Source: Letharia columbiana
Taxonomy: Eukaryota > Ascomycota > Lecanoromycetes > Lecanorales > Parmeliaceae
Assembly: GCF_014066305.1 (NCBI RefSeq)
Contig: NW_023501064.1
Location: 1-64,000 of the forward strand
Reading direction: 5' to 3'
DNA length: 64,000 nucleotides
In this document: one piece after another, positions 1 to 13,280 of the stretch
How positions within the stretch are numbered: the first letter of the stretch is position 1
Layout: each line of letters begins with the position of its first letter
Position numbers and translations under genes: made by a program
The notes under the pieces: model-generated
Databases searched by the model: none
What the model was told of the DNA's origin: nothing
Seen by the model: the letters and a program-made list of their open reading frames with translations, nothing else

Positions 1-743
1 CTCCGCTTACTAAGTGATGATTTGATATAGAATCGTGAAGAGTATATGACGTGGGATCTTGGAGAGCTGAGCCGTGTTATTGGTGCTGGGGGCCTTGTTG
101 CCGCTTAGTTTCTCCGCAGTGTTCTCCGCATTCGCCTGCTGTATTAACTTCTCTTACACTAGCTGAGTAGATTGATGTGAGATCGTGGAGAGTAGGCCTG
201 TTGTGTCACTGCTGCTGATTACTGTCTCCGCAATGTTCTCCGTAGTGTTCTCCGTATTCGCCTGTTGTAGATCCTCCTCTTATTTAACTGAGTGCGAGGG
301 TACCGAGGGTAAATGTGTTTATATTGGTGGAATTGGTAGAATTGGTAGAATTGGTAGAATTGTAGAAGAAGAATGGTTACACAAATAGGTGGAAGGATTA
401 TTATCCGATCCCGGACGCGTCTGGTGTAATTATCATATTTGAATGTCCATTTAATCCACCAATAGTAGGCCAAACTTCATAATTTTTACAGCGTTAGAAA
501 GCGCACACTGAGTTCTACAATTTACGAAATTATGAAGAAACAGCATCCGTAGGGAGCTGGTTATTTCAGAGGATAAGACTTCTGCACATAGATTTTTGTA
601 GATTTTTGATGGTTGCGGACGTTATTTTATTTACCCGCGGTGTCTAACCAAAAAGCGTAGACCTGACGAATTGATGATTGGCTGCACATACAAATTCAAG
701 GTTTTCTAGTTCAGCCCTACCTTATTCTTTTATATATACTGAT
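1..743 (-). repeat. Repeat module, left copy (partial, inverted relative to 16.9-18.7 kb)
   Basis: Read on the minus strand this stretch matches 16934-18727: the same end sequence (ATCAGTATATATAAAAG at 743 downward), the AGGGCTG...TTGAATTTGTAT block, the (IGR)n-type 9-bp minisatellite at about 330-360, one complete and one partial 126-bp unit, and the AAGCGGCAACAAGG tail near 100. It is only lightly mutated, unlike its neighbours. It lacks the roughly 440-bp segment found at about 17370-17830 in the right copy, and it has a short duplicated insertion near 20-50. It has about two 126-bp units against about seven in the right copy. The module continues past the window start or ends there; I cannot tell. 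Function unknown. Short open frames on both strands (for example 185-388 +) are antisense or fragmentary and are not called as genes. Confidence 0.8.
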
Positions 744-1180
744 ATTAAAGATCTTATTACCGCTTAGTTTCTTCGTAATATTCTTTATATTCGCCTACTA
801 TAGTAACTTCTCTTATATTAGCTAAGTAAATTAATATAAGATCGTAAAGAGTAGATTTATTATATTACTACTACTAATAACTATCTTCGTAATATTCTTC
901 GTATTTATCTACTATAATAGTTCTTTCTCTTACTAAGTATTAGACTAATATAAGATTATAGAGAGTAGATCTATTATATTACTACTACTAATAACTATCT
1001 TCGTAATATTCTCCGTAGTATTCTTCGTATTCGTCTATTATAGATTCTTCTCTTACTTCTTAATATAGTAGAAATAATAGATTAAGTTATAGTAGTATTC
1101 TCCGCTTACTAAATAATAATTTAATATAAAACGATTAAGTTATAGTAATATTCTCCGCTTATTAAATAATAATTTAATTG
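744..1180 (-). repeat. RIP-degraded 126-bp repeat units of the same module
   Basis: Directly after the left copy, the sequence repeats the array in the same orientation (for example TTCTCCGTAGTATTCTTCG and CTCCGCTTACTAA motifs). Nearly all C/G at CpA/TpG positions have become T/A. At least two units and two copies of the array end (CTCCGCTTACT/CTCCGCTTATT near 1100 and 1157) are visible. No open reading frame survives. It is an older copy of the same repeat that has been through RIP. Confidence 0.7.
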
Positions 1181-1542
1181 AAAAGCTTGCTTTCTTATTA
1201 CTCAAGATTGAAATTATAAAATATTCGATAATTATAAATTTAAGATTAGCCAATCAGATCCTCGAATTTCACGATTTCTAGTCTAAAACACACCTTATTT
1301 CTTCATTTTCGTTCTAAACACGGGTATATTTAAAAGAGGAAGTACTATAAGGCTAAACCTTCAATATTAACTTTATCAATTTCTTCTATTTAATTCCTTT
1401 AACGTTACGTAATAAATGATAATAAAGTAAATTTATAGAGTTATAGAGTTAATTATACGCTTTTAGATAATGTAGCGAAAACGAAATTTAATAAAGTATT
1501 CGTAAAGATATACTAAAAACTAAGATTTTTATTCAAATTATC
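1181..1542. other. AT-rich stretch, nothing recognised
   Basis: AT-rich DNA with few CpA/TpG, slightly less extreme than later parts (for example around 1250-1330). I see no open frame, RNA gene or clear repeat in it. Confidence 0.5.
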
Positions 1543-1945
1543 GAGCTTGCGAGAAGAGCCCCTCCGGCAGGAGCTCTCGGAGAGCTCTCGGAGAGCCCCC
1601 GGAGGGTTAGGGGGTTTCAGGGGTCTCCCCCTGAGTATGTCAAATAAATTACAATGTCTCTCTCGATTCTCAGTGACCTATAACGTCTCTCTCTAACGTC
1701 TCTCTCGATTCTCAGGGTTAGATCCCTTAAAATCCCTTAAACCCTTCGGAGCTCTTTAAGGGCTCTCCGAGAGCTTCTGTCGAGGGGCTGTTAAAGCAAG
1801 CTCGAAATCAATTAAATATTACTAAAATAATTAAATTTCGAGCTTGCTTTGACAGCCCCTCGATAGAAGCTCTCGGAGAGCCCTTAAAGAGCCCCCGAAG
1901 GGTCTGAGGGGGTTTTAGAGGATCTCCCTGAGAATCAAAAATAGT
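1543..1945. repeat. GC-rich palindromic island: three copies of a ~100-bp element
   Basis: Three copies of a GC-rich unit starting CGAGCTTGC lie here: about 1543-1640 (+), about 1700-1808 (-) and about 1841-1945 (+). Shared features are AGCCCCTC, the self-complementary GCTCTCGGAGAGC core, CCCCGGAGGGT/CCCGAAGGGT, a GGGGTTT block and CTGAG. The second and third copies face each other across about 33 AT-rich bases, so the strand can fold into a long hairpin. The block stands out sharply from the flanks and is nearly free of RIP changes. It resembles a MITE or another short hairpin element; the unit is short enough that it may escape RIP. No coding capacity. Confidence 0.75.
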
Positions 1946-2009
1946 TGAAAACCAGTACTTGGCAAGCTTTTCACTACTGGGAAGGATACGCCCTAGTATA
2001 TATTATAGA

Positions 2010-3275
2010 ACTATAGAGAGTATATAACGTGGGATCTTAGAGAGCTAAGCCGTATTCTTAACGATAATAGTCTTATTATCGCTTAGTTTCTTCGTAATAT
2101 TCTTCGTATTTATCTATTATAATTTCTTCTCTTACTTCTTAATATAGTAGAGATAATAGATTAAGTTATAGTAATATTCTTCGCTTACTAAGTAATAATT
2201 TAATATAGAATCGTAAAGAGTATATAACGTGAGATCTTAAAGAGCTAAGTCTATTCTTGATATTAGAGATCTTATTATCGCTTGATTTCTTCGTAGTATT
2301 CTTCGTATTCGTCTACTATAGTAACTTCTCTTATATTAACTAAGTAAATTAATATAAGATCGTAAAGAGTAGATCTATTATATTACTACTGCTAATAACT
2401 ATCTCCGTAATATTCTTTATAGTATTCTCCGTATTCGTCTATTATAGATTCTCCTCTTATTTAACTAAGTACGAGAGTATCGAGAGTAAATATATTTATA
2501 TTAATAAAATTAGTAGAATTAATAGAATAATAAAAGAAGAATAGTTATATAAATAGATGAAAGAATTATTATTCGATTTCGAACGCGTTTAGTATAACTA
2601 TAATATTTAAATATTAGTTTAACTCATCTATCGCTAACTTAAGAGGAGTATATAAAGGAGGACGTATCCGTTCGGGCTCTTTTTAAGAACCTTTCAACGC
2701 GTTTATAAGTAGTAGTAGATAGCTATTAAGCTCGCTTACGGCCTCGATTATTAGCAATAGCGAATTCGCCGAGAAATAATCTAAGGACGTTAATAAGGGG
2801 CTCTAATTAGACGAGGGGTATCGAAGACGATTATATTTATATTAATAAAATTAATAGAATTAATAGAATTAATAGAATTAGTAGAATAGTAAAAGAATAA
2901 TAAATAGATAAAAGGATTATTATTCGATCTTAGACGCGTCTAATATAACTACTATAACTACTATATTTAAATATCCATTTAATCTATTAATAGTAGATTA
3001 AACTTTATTATTTTTACAGCGTTAGAAAGCGTAAAGCGAGCTCTACAATTTAAGGAATTATAAAGTAACTATATATATCATAAGCTGAGTACTTTAAAGT
3101 ATAAAATATCTATATATAAATTTTTGATAAGAGAGACGCGGAAGGGCTATTAAGCTAACTTAGTCGGTCTAATTAAAGAGCGTAACGAACTCGAATTAAT
3201 AATTAACTATATATACAAATTCAAGATTTTCAAGCTTAGCCCTACCTTATTCTTTTATATATACTAATATATTAA
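2010..3275 (-). repeat. RIP-ruined long copy of the repeat module
   Basis: In minus orientation this carries array starts near 2012 and 2180, degraded 126-bp units to about 2480, two (IGR)n-type minisatellite blocks (about 2505 and 2845), the intervening segment (about 2640-2830, ending GAGGGGTATCGAAGACG), and the module end (about 3180-3275). It therefore has the same architecture as the little-mutated copy at 16934-18727, including the segment missing from 1-743. Frequent TAA/TAG codons and TpA excess show RIP. It is useful as evidence of the ancestral full-length layout. Confidence 0.7.
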
Positions 3276-4684
3276 TATATTTCTTAAAAATTATAATAAA
3301 ATAAGAAAGATCTTTAAGCGTTTATAAATTTTTAAGAAAATTAAATATCTCTAGTAAACTTTAATAATTTTATTAAGTAATATTAGATATCTTATATTAT
3401 AAGCTTAATATTATTAAAAATATCTTTATCTCTTAACTAGCTTACTTATATAATACTTCTTTTAATAAATTTATTATTAAAAAATAATATAAAAATAATA
3501 ATATATTTTTATTAGAAGATATAGTAAGCTTATTCTTAATTAGCTTATCGAAATTATTTAAAAATTATTACTAAGAAGATTTAGAAGATAAGAGAAAACT
3601 AAGTAACGTACTAATAGAGATCTCTAAAAATAAAAAATTAAGATCGTTAGCTAGAGCTTCGTAAATAAAATCTTTTACTTTTATATTCTTTATATATTTA
3701 AATAAATTATTAATAATAAAGATAGCGTTTTTAAAAGTTAGTAAAAGCGTATATATTAATATTAAAGAATTTATATTAAAGTTATTATTAATAATAATCT
3801 TAAATAATATAGATATTTTATCTTATAATATAATCTTTATAGATTTTATAGACTTTATAGATTTATTAAACTTTATAGACTTATTAAATCTATTAAATAT
3901 ATTATTATTATATTTTTATTCTTTACCTTTATTCTTTCACTTAGAATTATTTAATCGTTATCGCTTAATAGTATCGAATTTAAATCTTAAAATAAAACGA
4001 TATAATTAGAATTATAGATTCTTACTTAATATTATAAATCGAGTTTATATTCTCTAAAAATTTAAATTTATATATATAATAGTAATAAGTTTTTAAAATA
4101 AAAGATTATAATTATAGAAGCGAAGCTCGAATAAATAATATTATTAAAATTATTAAAAAAGCTATATAGAATATCGAGAAGACTTAAGATAGCGGAGAAG
4201 ATAGGAGAGATAAGACGAGATAGAAGATTTCGAAGATATCTTAAAGAATATTAAAAAAAGTCTATAGATAGCTAGACTATAAATTAAGATATTAAATATA
4301 TACTATAAATAAATATTATTATAATATTATTAGTTTATATCTAATATTATTATAATATTAAAGAAAATAAAAAAAGTATAACTCTATATTCTAATCTTTA
4401 GAATTTAAAAATACTTATATTTTATTTTATAATTATAGAAATTTATAATATCTAATTATTTTTATAACTATTTTATTTATTATTAATTTTTTATAATTAT
4501 ATTTTTTATATTTAATATCTCTTCTAATAATAGATCTAGAATAATAAATAATAAGAATAATTAGATTTTTATAATTTTATTTAAAAAATAAGCTTTTAAA
4601 ATTTATATATAATAATTATATATAGATTATTAATATAAATACTTCTTTACTCTTTAAATATACTATTTTTTTTTTTTTAGATAT
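3276..4684. other. AT-rich RIP desert, no gene seen
   Basis: Composed almost entirely of A and T with isolated CG dinucleotides. There are dense stops in all frames, and a short internal echo (GACTTTATAGATTTATTAAAC) near 3850-3890. I recognise no residual protein. It is likely the interior of old transposable elements. Confidence 0.5.
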
Positions 4685-5152
4685 ATTAGTATATATAATA
4701 GAATAAGATAGGGCTGAGCTTGAAAACCTTGAATTTGTATATGCAGCCAATCATCAATTCAGGGTCACTACGCTCTTTGGTTAGACCGGCTGAGTCATCG
4801 CGGGTAAATAAATTAGCGTCCGCAACCATCAAAATCTCGCCCTCCCGCGTCTCCCTCATCAAAAATAGGTATACGTTATTCACAATAGGAAAAACTTTTT
4901 TATTTTCTATTAAAATTTTGAGATTTTTTTTTTAAATTATAGAACGTTGTTTGCGCTTTCCAAATTTTTAAGAATTTTGAAATTTGGTCTTATAATTATT
5001 AATAAGCAAGGAAACTAAATATCGCTCACCAAAGTTCGCTCGACAGCCGGACAGCCCGCTCACCAAAGTTCGCTCACCAAAGATCGCTCACCTATTTACT
5101 CGATAGCCCTAATCAAAAAAAAAATTATGAATTTAATTCATAGGCCTTTACT
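4685..5152 (+). repeat. Left terminal inverted repeat with short tandem units
   Basis: The left arm of the inverted pair is less RIP-mutated than its partner. Near 5018-5090 it contains a short tandem: GCTCACCAAAGTTC occurs around 5023, 5058 and 5073, followed by GCTCACCAAAGATC and GCTCACCTATT. The minus strand is open from 4883 to 4686 (65 codons), and the related part of the other modules is also partly open. This may be the tail of an element-encoded protein, but no family is recognisable. Confidence 0.6.
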
Positions 5153-6158
5153 CGTATTAAATAATAAAAGATAGTATTTTTAATAAAGAGTTAATAAGAT
5201 ATTAGAGAGCTAATAGAATATAGTTAATAATTTATATAAAAGCGTTAAATAGCGCTAGAATAAGAGAATAATCTAGATATTATATAATAATAGTATTAAT
5301 AATATAATTATAATAGATAAAAAGATATTAGCGCTATTAGATATAAGAAAAAAACTAATTATATATTTATATTTAAATCTATTAAATTAAAAGTAAATAA
5401 GAAATATTCGAGTTTTTCTATCTCTCTAACTTCTTAATTTATTATCTCTATTCTTTAGATAAAGCTTATATCACTCGTTTATATATTTAAAATCTAGTAT
5501 ATAAGATCTTTTATTATCTCTATCTTAATATATCTATAGCTTTAAATATATTAATAAGAAATATAATAAAAAAGAGTTTTATTTAATCTTAATTTTAATT
5601 AAATTTTATCTTCTTTAAATTAATCTCTAATAAGAGACGTTAGAAGAATATATCTAAGATTAATATAAAGAAGTAGAGAATCTAAACTCTAGATTAGAAA
5701 AATAGATATTTAATTTTATAAAAGAATTATTATATATCTTCGCTATTTTACTAATAGAAAATAAATTCTAAAGATAAGAATAACGATAATAACTTTAAAT
5801 ATATACTTCGAAATTTTATTATAAACTACTTAATTTAATTATATCGTTAATAAAGATTAATTTTAGATATCTAGAGTTATAATATATTATTAAAAAAAAA
5901 AGAGAATAATAAATTTAATAAATTTAAGATAAAAATCGCTTTATTAAAAGATAGCTCTATTATTTAACTTTTAGTATTTATCTCTAAATTTAAAAAAATA
6001 AATATCTTTAAAGATTCTTTTAAAAAAGTATTAGATAGAGCTAGTAATATCTTCGCTAATATATATATATAATTTTTAATAAACTTAAAATTCGTTATTA
6101 ATTTATATATTTAATAGAATTTAGAATAGCTTATTATATTTCTATTATTAAAACTATA
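5153..6158. other. AT-rich RIP desert, no gene seen
   Basis: Stops in every frame and almost no CpA/TpG. No residual protein or clear repeat is recognised between the inverted repeat and the gypsy 5' LTR. Confidence 0.5.
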
Positions 6159-6433
6159 TATTAGGTCTAATGCGTTATAGGCCTTAACGCTACTTGCGTT
6201 AAGGCGTCGACATCGTATATTCTACGTTAGAGTCCCTTTTAGAGTCTAGTTTTAATAATATACTTCGTATATCTAGGGGCTTAGCGGATATAGGTTTACT
6301 TTATATATCTTAAAGTTTTAATATTTCTTAGAGATTAGTTCTATTATTAAATATATTATTAAATTTTATAACGATATTATATCTTTTATAGCCTATATCC
6401 GCTAGCTAACTATTAATAAACTACGCTTTTATA
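6159..6433 (+). repeat. 5' LTR of the gypsy element
   Basis: A 275-bp copy beginning TATTAGGTCTAATGCG and ending CGCTTTTATA. It matches 13006-13280 across its length apart from scattered transitions. It contains the internal inverted motif GCCTTAACGC...GCGTTAAGGC (about 6181-6205). The canonical TG...CA ends appear as TA...TA here, consistent with RIP. Confidence 0.8.
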
Positions 6434-9400
6434 ATTCTAATCTCTCTATCTTTTAAAAAAAAAGGCTTATTATTATTATAATATTAGATTTATCTTTAGA
6501 CTATATAATAAAAAATAAAGATAATATCGAAAGCCGCTATAGCGCCGATAATAAGTTCGAGAATTTCTTATTAATAAATAATTTTATAATAAAATAACAT
6601 CTTATAATCGCTAAGATTAAAAATTATTATCTAAAATAAAAATAAGAATTAACTGCGTTAAAGGCCCATAATCGCGAGCTTTATAACGCTAACTTACTAT
6701 CTATAACTAGCGAAAGCCTATCTACATCGATTATTATTATATCTCTAGCGAATATATTAATTAAGACGAAAATATTTTATTTTAAAAAAATATATTCTTA
6801 TAAGAATATTAATAAGAAAGAGTATCTACGCTAATTCCGCGAAGTCGAAATTAAATTTCTTATAAGTTCTAAATATTTTATTATTAATTAATTAAGAATT
6901 ATTTATTATATATAATTTTTAGAAAGCGATCTTAATACTTAATAATATAAATACTATTAAATCTATAATCTAAAAAATATAACTTTTAAATTCTTTAAAT
7001 AGTTTTTATTTAATTTAATAGCGGATCTAGTAAATCGCTATCTTCTTATATATAAAAAGTAAAAGAAGACTAAATAACACTTCGATTAGAAGATATTTAT
7101 TTTTAAGATTTATTTAAAGAAGCTAAAGATCTATATAACTCTATTTTCTAAAAAATATTAAACTAATTTCTTCTTAGTTAAACTTAGATTAAAGCTTAAA
7201 AATAAGATTCTAAATACTAGTAGTATATTAAAATAATAAAAAAAAATTCTTACTTAGGTTATTATATAGGAAAAGATTTTAAAACGTATATACTTTAATA
7301 GTAATTCTTATTTAAAGTCTTTAAGAGAATTCGCTAAAAATAAACCCTTAGAGGATTAAATTTCGAAGTCTAAATTAATTTTAAACGGCGACGTTTATAT
7401 AGTACGTACTTAAGACGATAATATAAAGTATAAAGTTAAATTCTTTAATTTTAATTATAAAAAGAATAGTTATTTTTATTATAGAAAATAGGATTATTAA
7501 ATATCTAAGTATTTAGATCTCGATAAATCGCCTATAGCTTATATCGGCGTAGTATTAATAAAAAAAGATTTAATTTTATAATCGTCTTAAAAGCGAGATA
7601 AAAATAACGATTAATAGAGGTAATTTCTTCTATTCTTATAAAAGAATAGATAAAGCTTTAGAGTAAATAGAGATAACTCGTTACTTTACTCGATATTAAA
7701 GTATATATTAATTTAATTTTATAAAAGTTTATAATTTAATAAAATTTAAAATCTTATAACGTTATTTTATTATAATCGAAAGCGCTAAATAATTAAAGTA
7801 TATATTACTATAGCGTATATTAGCTAAACTATTAGTTAATAGATAGCTAGAATTAAAGTAGAAAGTATAATATACTCTTCTATATCGTTAATTAAAAAGA
7901 TTTTAATATTATATTAAATATACTCGAGCTAAATTAATTATAAGTATTACTAGATCTAGCGACGGAGTAATAATAATTTAAAATTAACGCTAATAAATTA
8001 TAGATTAAAGAATTAATTAAATTTATTTAAACTATTAAATAGAAGTTAAATATATTTATAATCATATATACTATAATAACGCGTAGCGAATCGAAAAATA
8101 GACGTAGTCTAGAGCTCTCTTAGAAGTTATTAGAGTTTAATAATATTTTTTCTAATAAAAAAGTAGAAATCTTATCTACGCTTAAGTAAGAAGATTATAT
8201 TATTAAGATTAAAAGCGATAAGAAGCTACTATATAGCTTTTTATATAATCTATCTTAAACGAAGTTAGCGAAGCTACGGCGCTATCTAAAGAATTCTCTT
8301 TAAAAAAATTAAATTTATTATTTAACTTCCTTAGCCGAAGTATTAATTCTTTTTATTCTTAAAAAGAATAAAGGACTTTATTTTTATATTAATTATCGAG
8401 GCCTAAACGCGATAACTATTAAAAATTAATATTCGCTACCTTTAATTACTAAGACTCTAAACCGCTTATACGGCGTTAAAGTCTTTATAAAGCTAAACCT
8501 TAAGAATATCTATTATCAAATTCGAATTAAAGAAGGCGATAAGTAAAAAATAGCGTTCCGTAGTCGCTACGACTACTTCGAATATTTAATTATATCTTTT
8601 AAACTCGCTAATATATCGATAACTTTTTAAGCGTATATTAATAGAGCTCTTATAAGTCTAGTAAATATAATATATATAGTATATTTAAATAATATTCTAA
8701 TTTATAATATTAATTTAATAAAGTATTAATAATACGTTAAGTAAGTACTTAAGCGTTTACGCTAGTTTCAACTATATACTAATTTAAAAAAGTATTAATT
8801 CTATATTAAGCGGGTTAAGTTTCTAGAGTTTATTATATTTATCGAAGATATTATAATAAATTAAAAATATATCGCTATTATTAAGAAGTAGTTAAAACTA
8901 AAAAGTTATTAAGATATATAAGTCTTTTTAGACTTTATTAATTTCTATCGATAATTTATCTATAGCTATTTTAATATAATAACGTTATTTACTAACTTGC
9001 TTAAAGAGAGTAAGAATAATAAGAAATTTGAATTATTAGAGTGAATAGATAACGCGGAGCTAGCGTTCTAGTAGCTTCGAAGTACTTTTATAACTATATC
9101 ATTTCTACGTTACTATAATCTAAATTTAAAATTACATCTTAAAATCGACGCTTTTAACTTCGATATAAAAGCTATACTTTTATAATTAAATAAGAATAAT
9201 TATTAATAACTAATAATATTCTAATCTAGAAAAATAATTTTTATAAAGTAAAATTATAAGATCTATAACTAAGAGTTACTCGCTATTATAGCGTTTATAA
9301 AATAATAATATTACTATCTAAAAGATAGTACGTTTTATATTAAGATTCTAATAAATTATAATAATCTTAAGAGCTTTATAAAGTAGAAGGAATTAAACTT

Positions 9401-12400
9401 TAAATAAGCCCGTTAGACGCTAAAGTTAGCTACTTATAACTTTAAGATTTTTTATTAAATAGATAAATTAAACCCTATCGACCCGTTATCGCGACGCTCT
9501 AATTATAAAAAGATTTTATCGTTAAATATTAAACTTTTATTAATATTATAAAATAAACTCGTATTTTAAATTAGCGGTAAATAGTTATAAAGGAATAAGA
9601 AGATTATAGCGATTATAATATCTATATTTTATATTATCGACGTCTAAATAATTATTTCTAGAAGAAAGTCTAAGATTATATAAGAGATTACTTATAACGT
9701 ATTTTAAAGACTAATAAAAATATTAATTTAAGATCTATAAGTCTATAATAATTAAGTAAACTCTTTTCAAATTAATATTAATAAGTTAATAATTAAGCGT
9801 CACGTACGTAGTTAAATATAGATCTTAGACTCTAAGAGATTATTAAGATATAATAATCGCCTTTATATCTCTAGAGATAAGATCTTAAAAAAAGAGCTTA
9901 TTAATAAATACTATAATAATTCGTTATTAAAATACTTTAGCGCTATAAAGATATATAAGTTACTTATTTATAAATATTATTAAAATAAAAGCTTAAAGTA
10001 AGTTATCGATTATATTAAGATATATAACGTTTATTAGCGAATTAAAGCTTCGCGATATCGCCTATATAGCGAATTAAGCTCGCTTTCTATCGCTATTAAG
10101 CTATAAAAGAAAATTTCTATAAACTTTATTATTAGCTTATTAGCGAATAAGTATAAGAGTATTATCTATAATACTATTCTAGTTATAATAAATCGATTTA
10201 TAAAAATAATAAGATATATTTCTATATCTACTATAATCGATACCGCTTAATTAATAAAAGTATTTTATTTTAAAATAGTATATCGCTATAATATACTAAA
10301 TAATATTATTAATAATAGAGACTCTATATTTACTAATAGCTTCTAATTTATCATTTACTTTTATTTTAAAATTAAATAGCGTTTAAGTATCGTCTTTTAC
10401 TTGTAAATCGATAAGTAGACTAAGTAATAAAATTAGATATTAGAATATTTTTTACGTATATTTACTAACGATAAATAAAACGTTTAAATAAAATAACTAT
10501 TAATAATAGAGTTCGCTTATATAAATAATTAATATTCCTCTATTAAAACAATATCGTTCTTTCTAATATATAAATATTATTCTAAAATTCGTTAGAAGAT
10601 TAAGAATAACTTCGTTAAGAGAAAGATATCCGCTATAAATAATAAAATAAAGAAGTTATAAATATTAAGGAATAAGATAGTAAAGCGTCTTTATAGCGCT
10701 ATTACGACTTAATTTAAATATTATAATAAAATATATTAATCTTAAAGTTATAAGATAAGCGATTTAATAATATTAGCGATTAAGAATTTAAAATAAAAAT
10801 ATCTAAATAAAAAGTTATCTTATAAATTTATAGAATTATTTTAAATTATAAATAAAATAAGAGCGTAAATATATCGCTTACTTCTATCCTCGACGTATAA
10901 AATCTATAATATCTTTTATATATTATTATTTAAATCTTATTATCTTCGCGATTACGATAATATAGCGAAAGTCTTTATATAAACTTTCGATCTTATTAAT
11001 AATAATAAGCTTTAAAAGATTAAAGAAATTATTAATAAAGTTAAATATAAGAAAGACGTTTAATATAAAGTTAAATAAATTAATTAGAGCGAAGAGTATA
11101 ATTAATAACTATTAGATAATAAACTTATTAATATTAGCGAGTTAATCTAAGTCTATAAATAGATAAATAGTAAATAAAAGTATTAAGTAATAAATAATAA
11201 GTCTCTTATTATTAAAGAGCTCGATTAATTATATAAATTAATAGCGAGTAAGCGAAGATAATAAAATAAGATATAACTATCGATTAGATTAAATATATTT
11301 CTAGATAATACTTATATTACGCGCGTATTTCTCTATACTTATTATTATTAAAATATAAATTAATAAAATAATTATATTATTTAGCTATCTACTAAACTCT
11401 ACTATAAAAAAAGTTTATTATATTAAAATACGTGCTATTAATATAAATATATTTTTATCTAAAATAGTTATTAAAGAACTATCTAAGAATCCTACGCTAG
11501 CGCTATTATTAAAAAAAGATTATTATTTAAATATTCTTCGCTATCTTAGTATTAGATATCGAATTAAGTTTATTAATTTAATTCTTTAATAAGAAGATAA
11601 TTAAAGTATAATCTTCGAGTTAATATCTATCGACGTTCGCTATATATTAATAAAGGCTCTTAAGCTTCTTCTCTAATAACTCGTTTATTTTCTTTAATTT
11701 CTCTATACGCTTATATATCGCTATAAGCTAGTCTTAAAGATCTATAATTATAATAGAGGTAACCGAAGTCGTCGCTATCGTATATTCTTATAATTTACGC
11801 TATTAGATAATCTTCTTATTAAGCTTAGCTTATCGATAAGATAGCTTTTAAGACTATTTAGCGCGGCGATAACGTTATATTAATTTTCTTATCTACGCTT
11901 AAAGATATAAAGAAATTTTAATATAGCGATTAATATTACGTTTTTTAATCTTATAATTATTATAAAGAAAAGACTTATCTCGAATATATAAATCGTTATC
12001 TCGATAAAAGTAAGTTCTATATAATAAATTAGATATTAGAATTTATTAATAATTACGTATATAGAGCGATAGTAGTAGAAATAGTTAAGAGTTAATAATC
12101 GCGCCTATAAAACGACTATATACTTATTATTAAAGTTATTATTATTATTAAAAAAGAATATTATAAAATTATTAGTTTATATATTAACGCGATTAATAAT
12201 AATAAGATACTTATAATAAAGAGAAGTAGATTATTAATATAATAAGATATACTATACTTATATTAGTATTAATATTAATATTATAACGCTAAAGTAAGTA
12301 CTTATAAGAGAGGCGTTAGAAGTTATAAAGAATAAAAATAAATAATTTAAAAGAGGTTTTTATATTCTTTATTATAGCGCTAATATTAATAAATAATATC

Positions 12401-13005
12401 TAATAACGTAGATAGTAGCGATATAATAATATTTTACTACTATCTATTAAACCACATCGCCTAGCTATCGTTATTATTTCTACTATTATTAATTAATAAT
12501 CGAGAACATTATCGCGAACGCGTCGCTCTATTAATTACTTTATTTAAATCTCTATAATAAAGATTATTATTACGTTATTTCGCTATAAACGTAATACGCT
12601 ATAGAAACGATATTACTTATAAAAAAACTCTTCTCTCTTCTTTTATTTATTAGATTTTTAAGATTTTATTATAAATTTTTAAATTTAATATTATTCGCTA
12701 TAGAGGCTATTAACTAGCGCTATAAAAACGTTAATATTAAACGCGTCGACTTACTATAGATTATTATTAATTAATATTATAAAAGCGATATTATTCTTAA
12801 AGATAATATTAATATTATTATATAATATATTAATAACGCGCCTACGGCGTATAAGAGTTAATTCTATTACGTTATTAAAACGATATTATAATCTTAATAG
12901 ATTAACTCTTTTTTCTTATTTCTTTATTAGAGTTTAAAGATTTTTTAATAAATATTCTATCTTTACTTAGGCGTCTAAGAATTAAAGTTTAAAAGAGAAA
13001 ATAAT

Positions 13006-13280
13006 TATTAGATCTAATACGTTATAGGCCTTAGCGCTATTTACGCTAAGGCGCCGATATCATATATATTACATTAAGGTTTCTTTTAGAGTTTAGTTTT
13101 AATAATATATTCTATATATCTAAAGACTTAGCGAATATAGATTTACTTTATATATCTCGAAGTTTTAATATTTCTTAGAGATTAGTTCTACTATCAAATA
13201 TACTATTAAATCTTATAACGATACTACGTCTTTTATAGTCTATGCCCGCTAGCTAATCGCTAGTAAACTACGCCCTTACA
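13006..13280 (+). repeat. 3' LTR of the gypsy element
   Basis: A 275-bp copy beginning TATTAGATCTAATACG and ending CGCCCTTACA, so the CA terminus is kept here. The length is identical to the 5' LTR. Transitions differ in both directions, so both copies were mutated independently after insertion. Confidence 0.8.

Larger units (their letters stand above)
6159..13280 (+). mobile_element. RIP-inactivated Ty3/gypsy chromovirus-type LTR retrotransposon
   Basis: Two direct repeats of exactly 275 bp (6159-6433 and 13006-13280) flank a 6.6-kb interior. The flanking pentamers are CTATA and CTTTA, a near-match target duplication. Plus-strand frames, interrupted by many stops, carry pol remnants in gypsy order: reverse transcriptase (about 8250-8720; YRGLNAI, YYQIRIKEGD, FEYL, and YLNN at 8682-8693 in place of the YLDD active site), RNase H (about 9100-9500; IDAFNFD, NYKIYN, PLSRRS), the integrase zinc-binding region and core (about 9880-10600; YNTILVIINRF), and a C-terminal chromodomain trace (about 11035-11155; EIIDKVKYKKD, YKVK). 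A possible gag zinc knuckle lies near 7450-7510. It is dead: the catalytic aspartates of RT are changed and stops are frequent. Chromodomains of this clade are known to direct integration to heterochromatin. Confidence 0.85.

Noticed and set aside
185..388. 67-codon plus frame at the window start
   Set aside because: It is antisense to the 126-bp array frame and shows the (IGR)n minisatellite; openness follows from the repeat, not from selection.
4686..4883. 65-codon minus frame in the left inverted repeat
   Set aside because: Possible tail of an element protein (MVADANLFTRDDSAGL), and the related block at 17050 has similar residues but with stops. Too short and without a domain to call.
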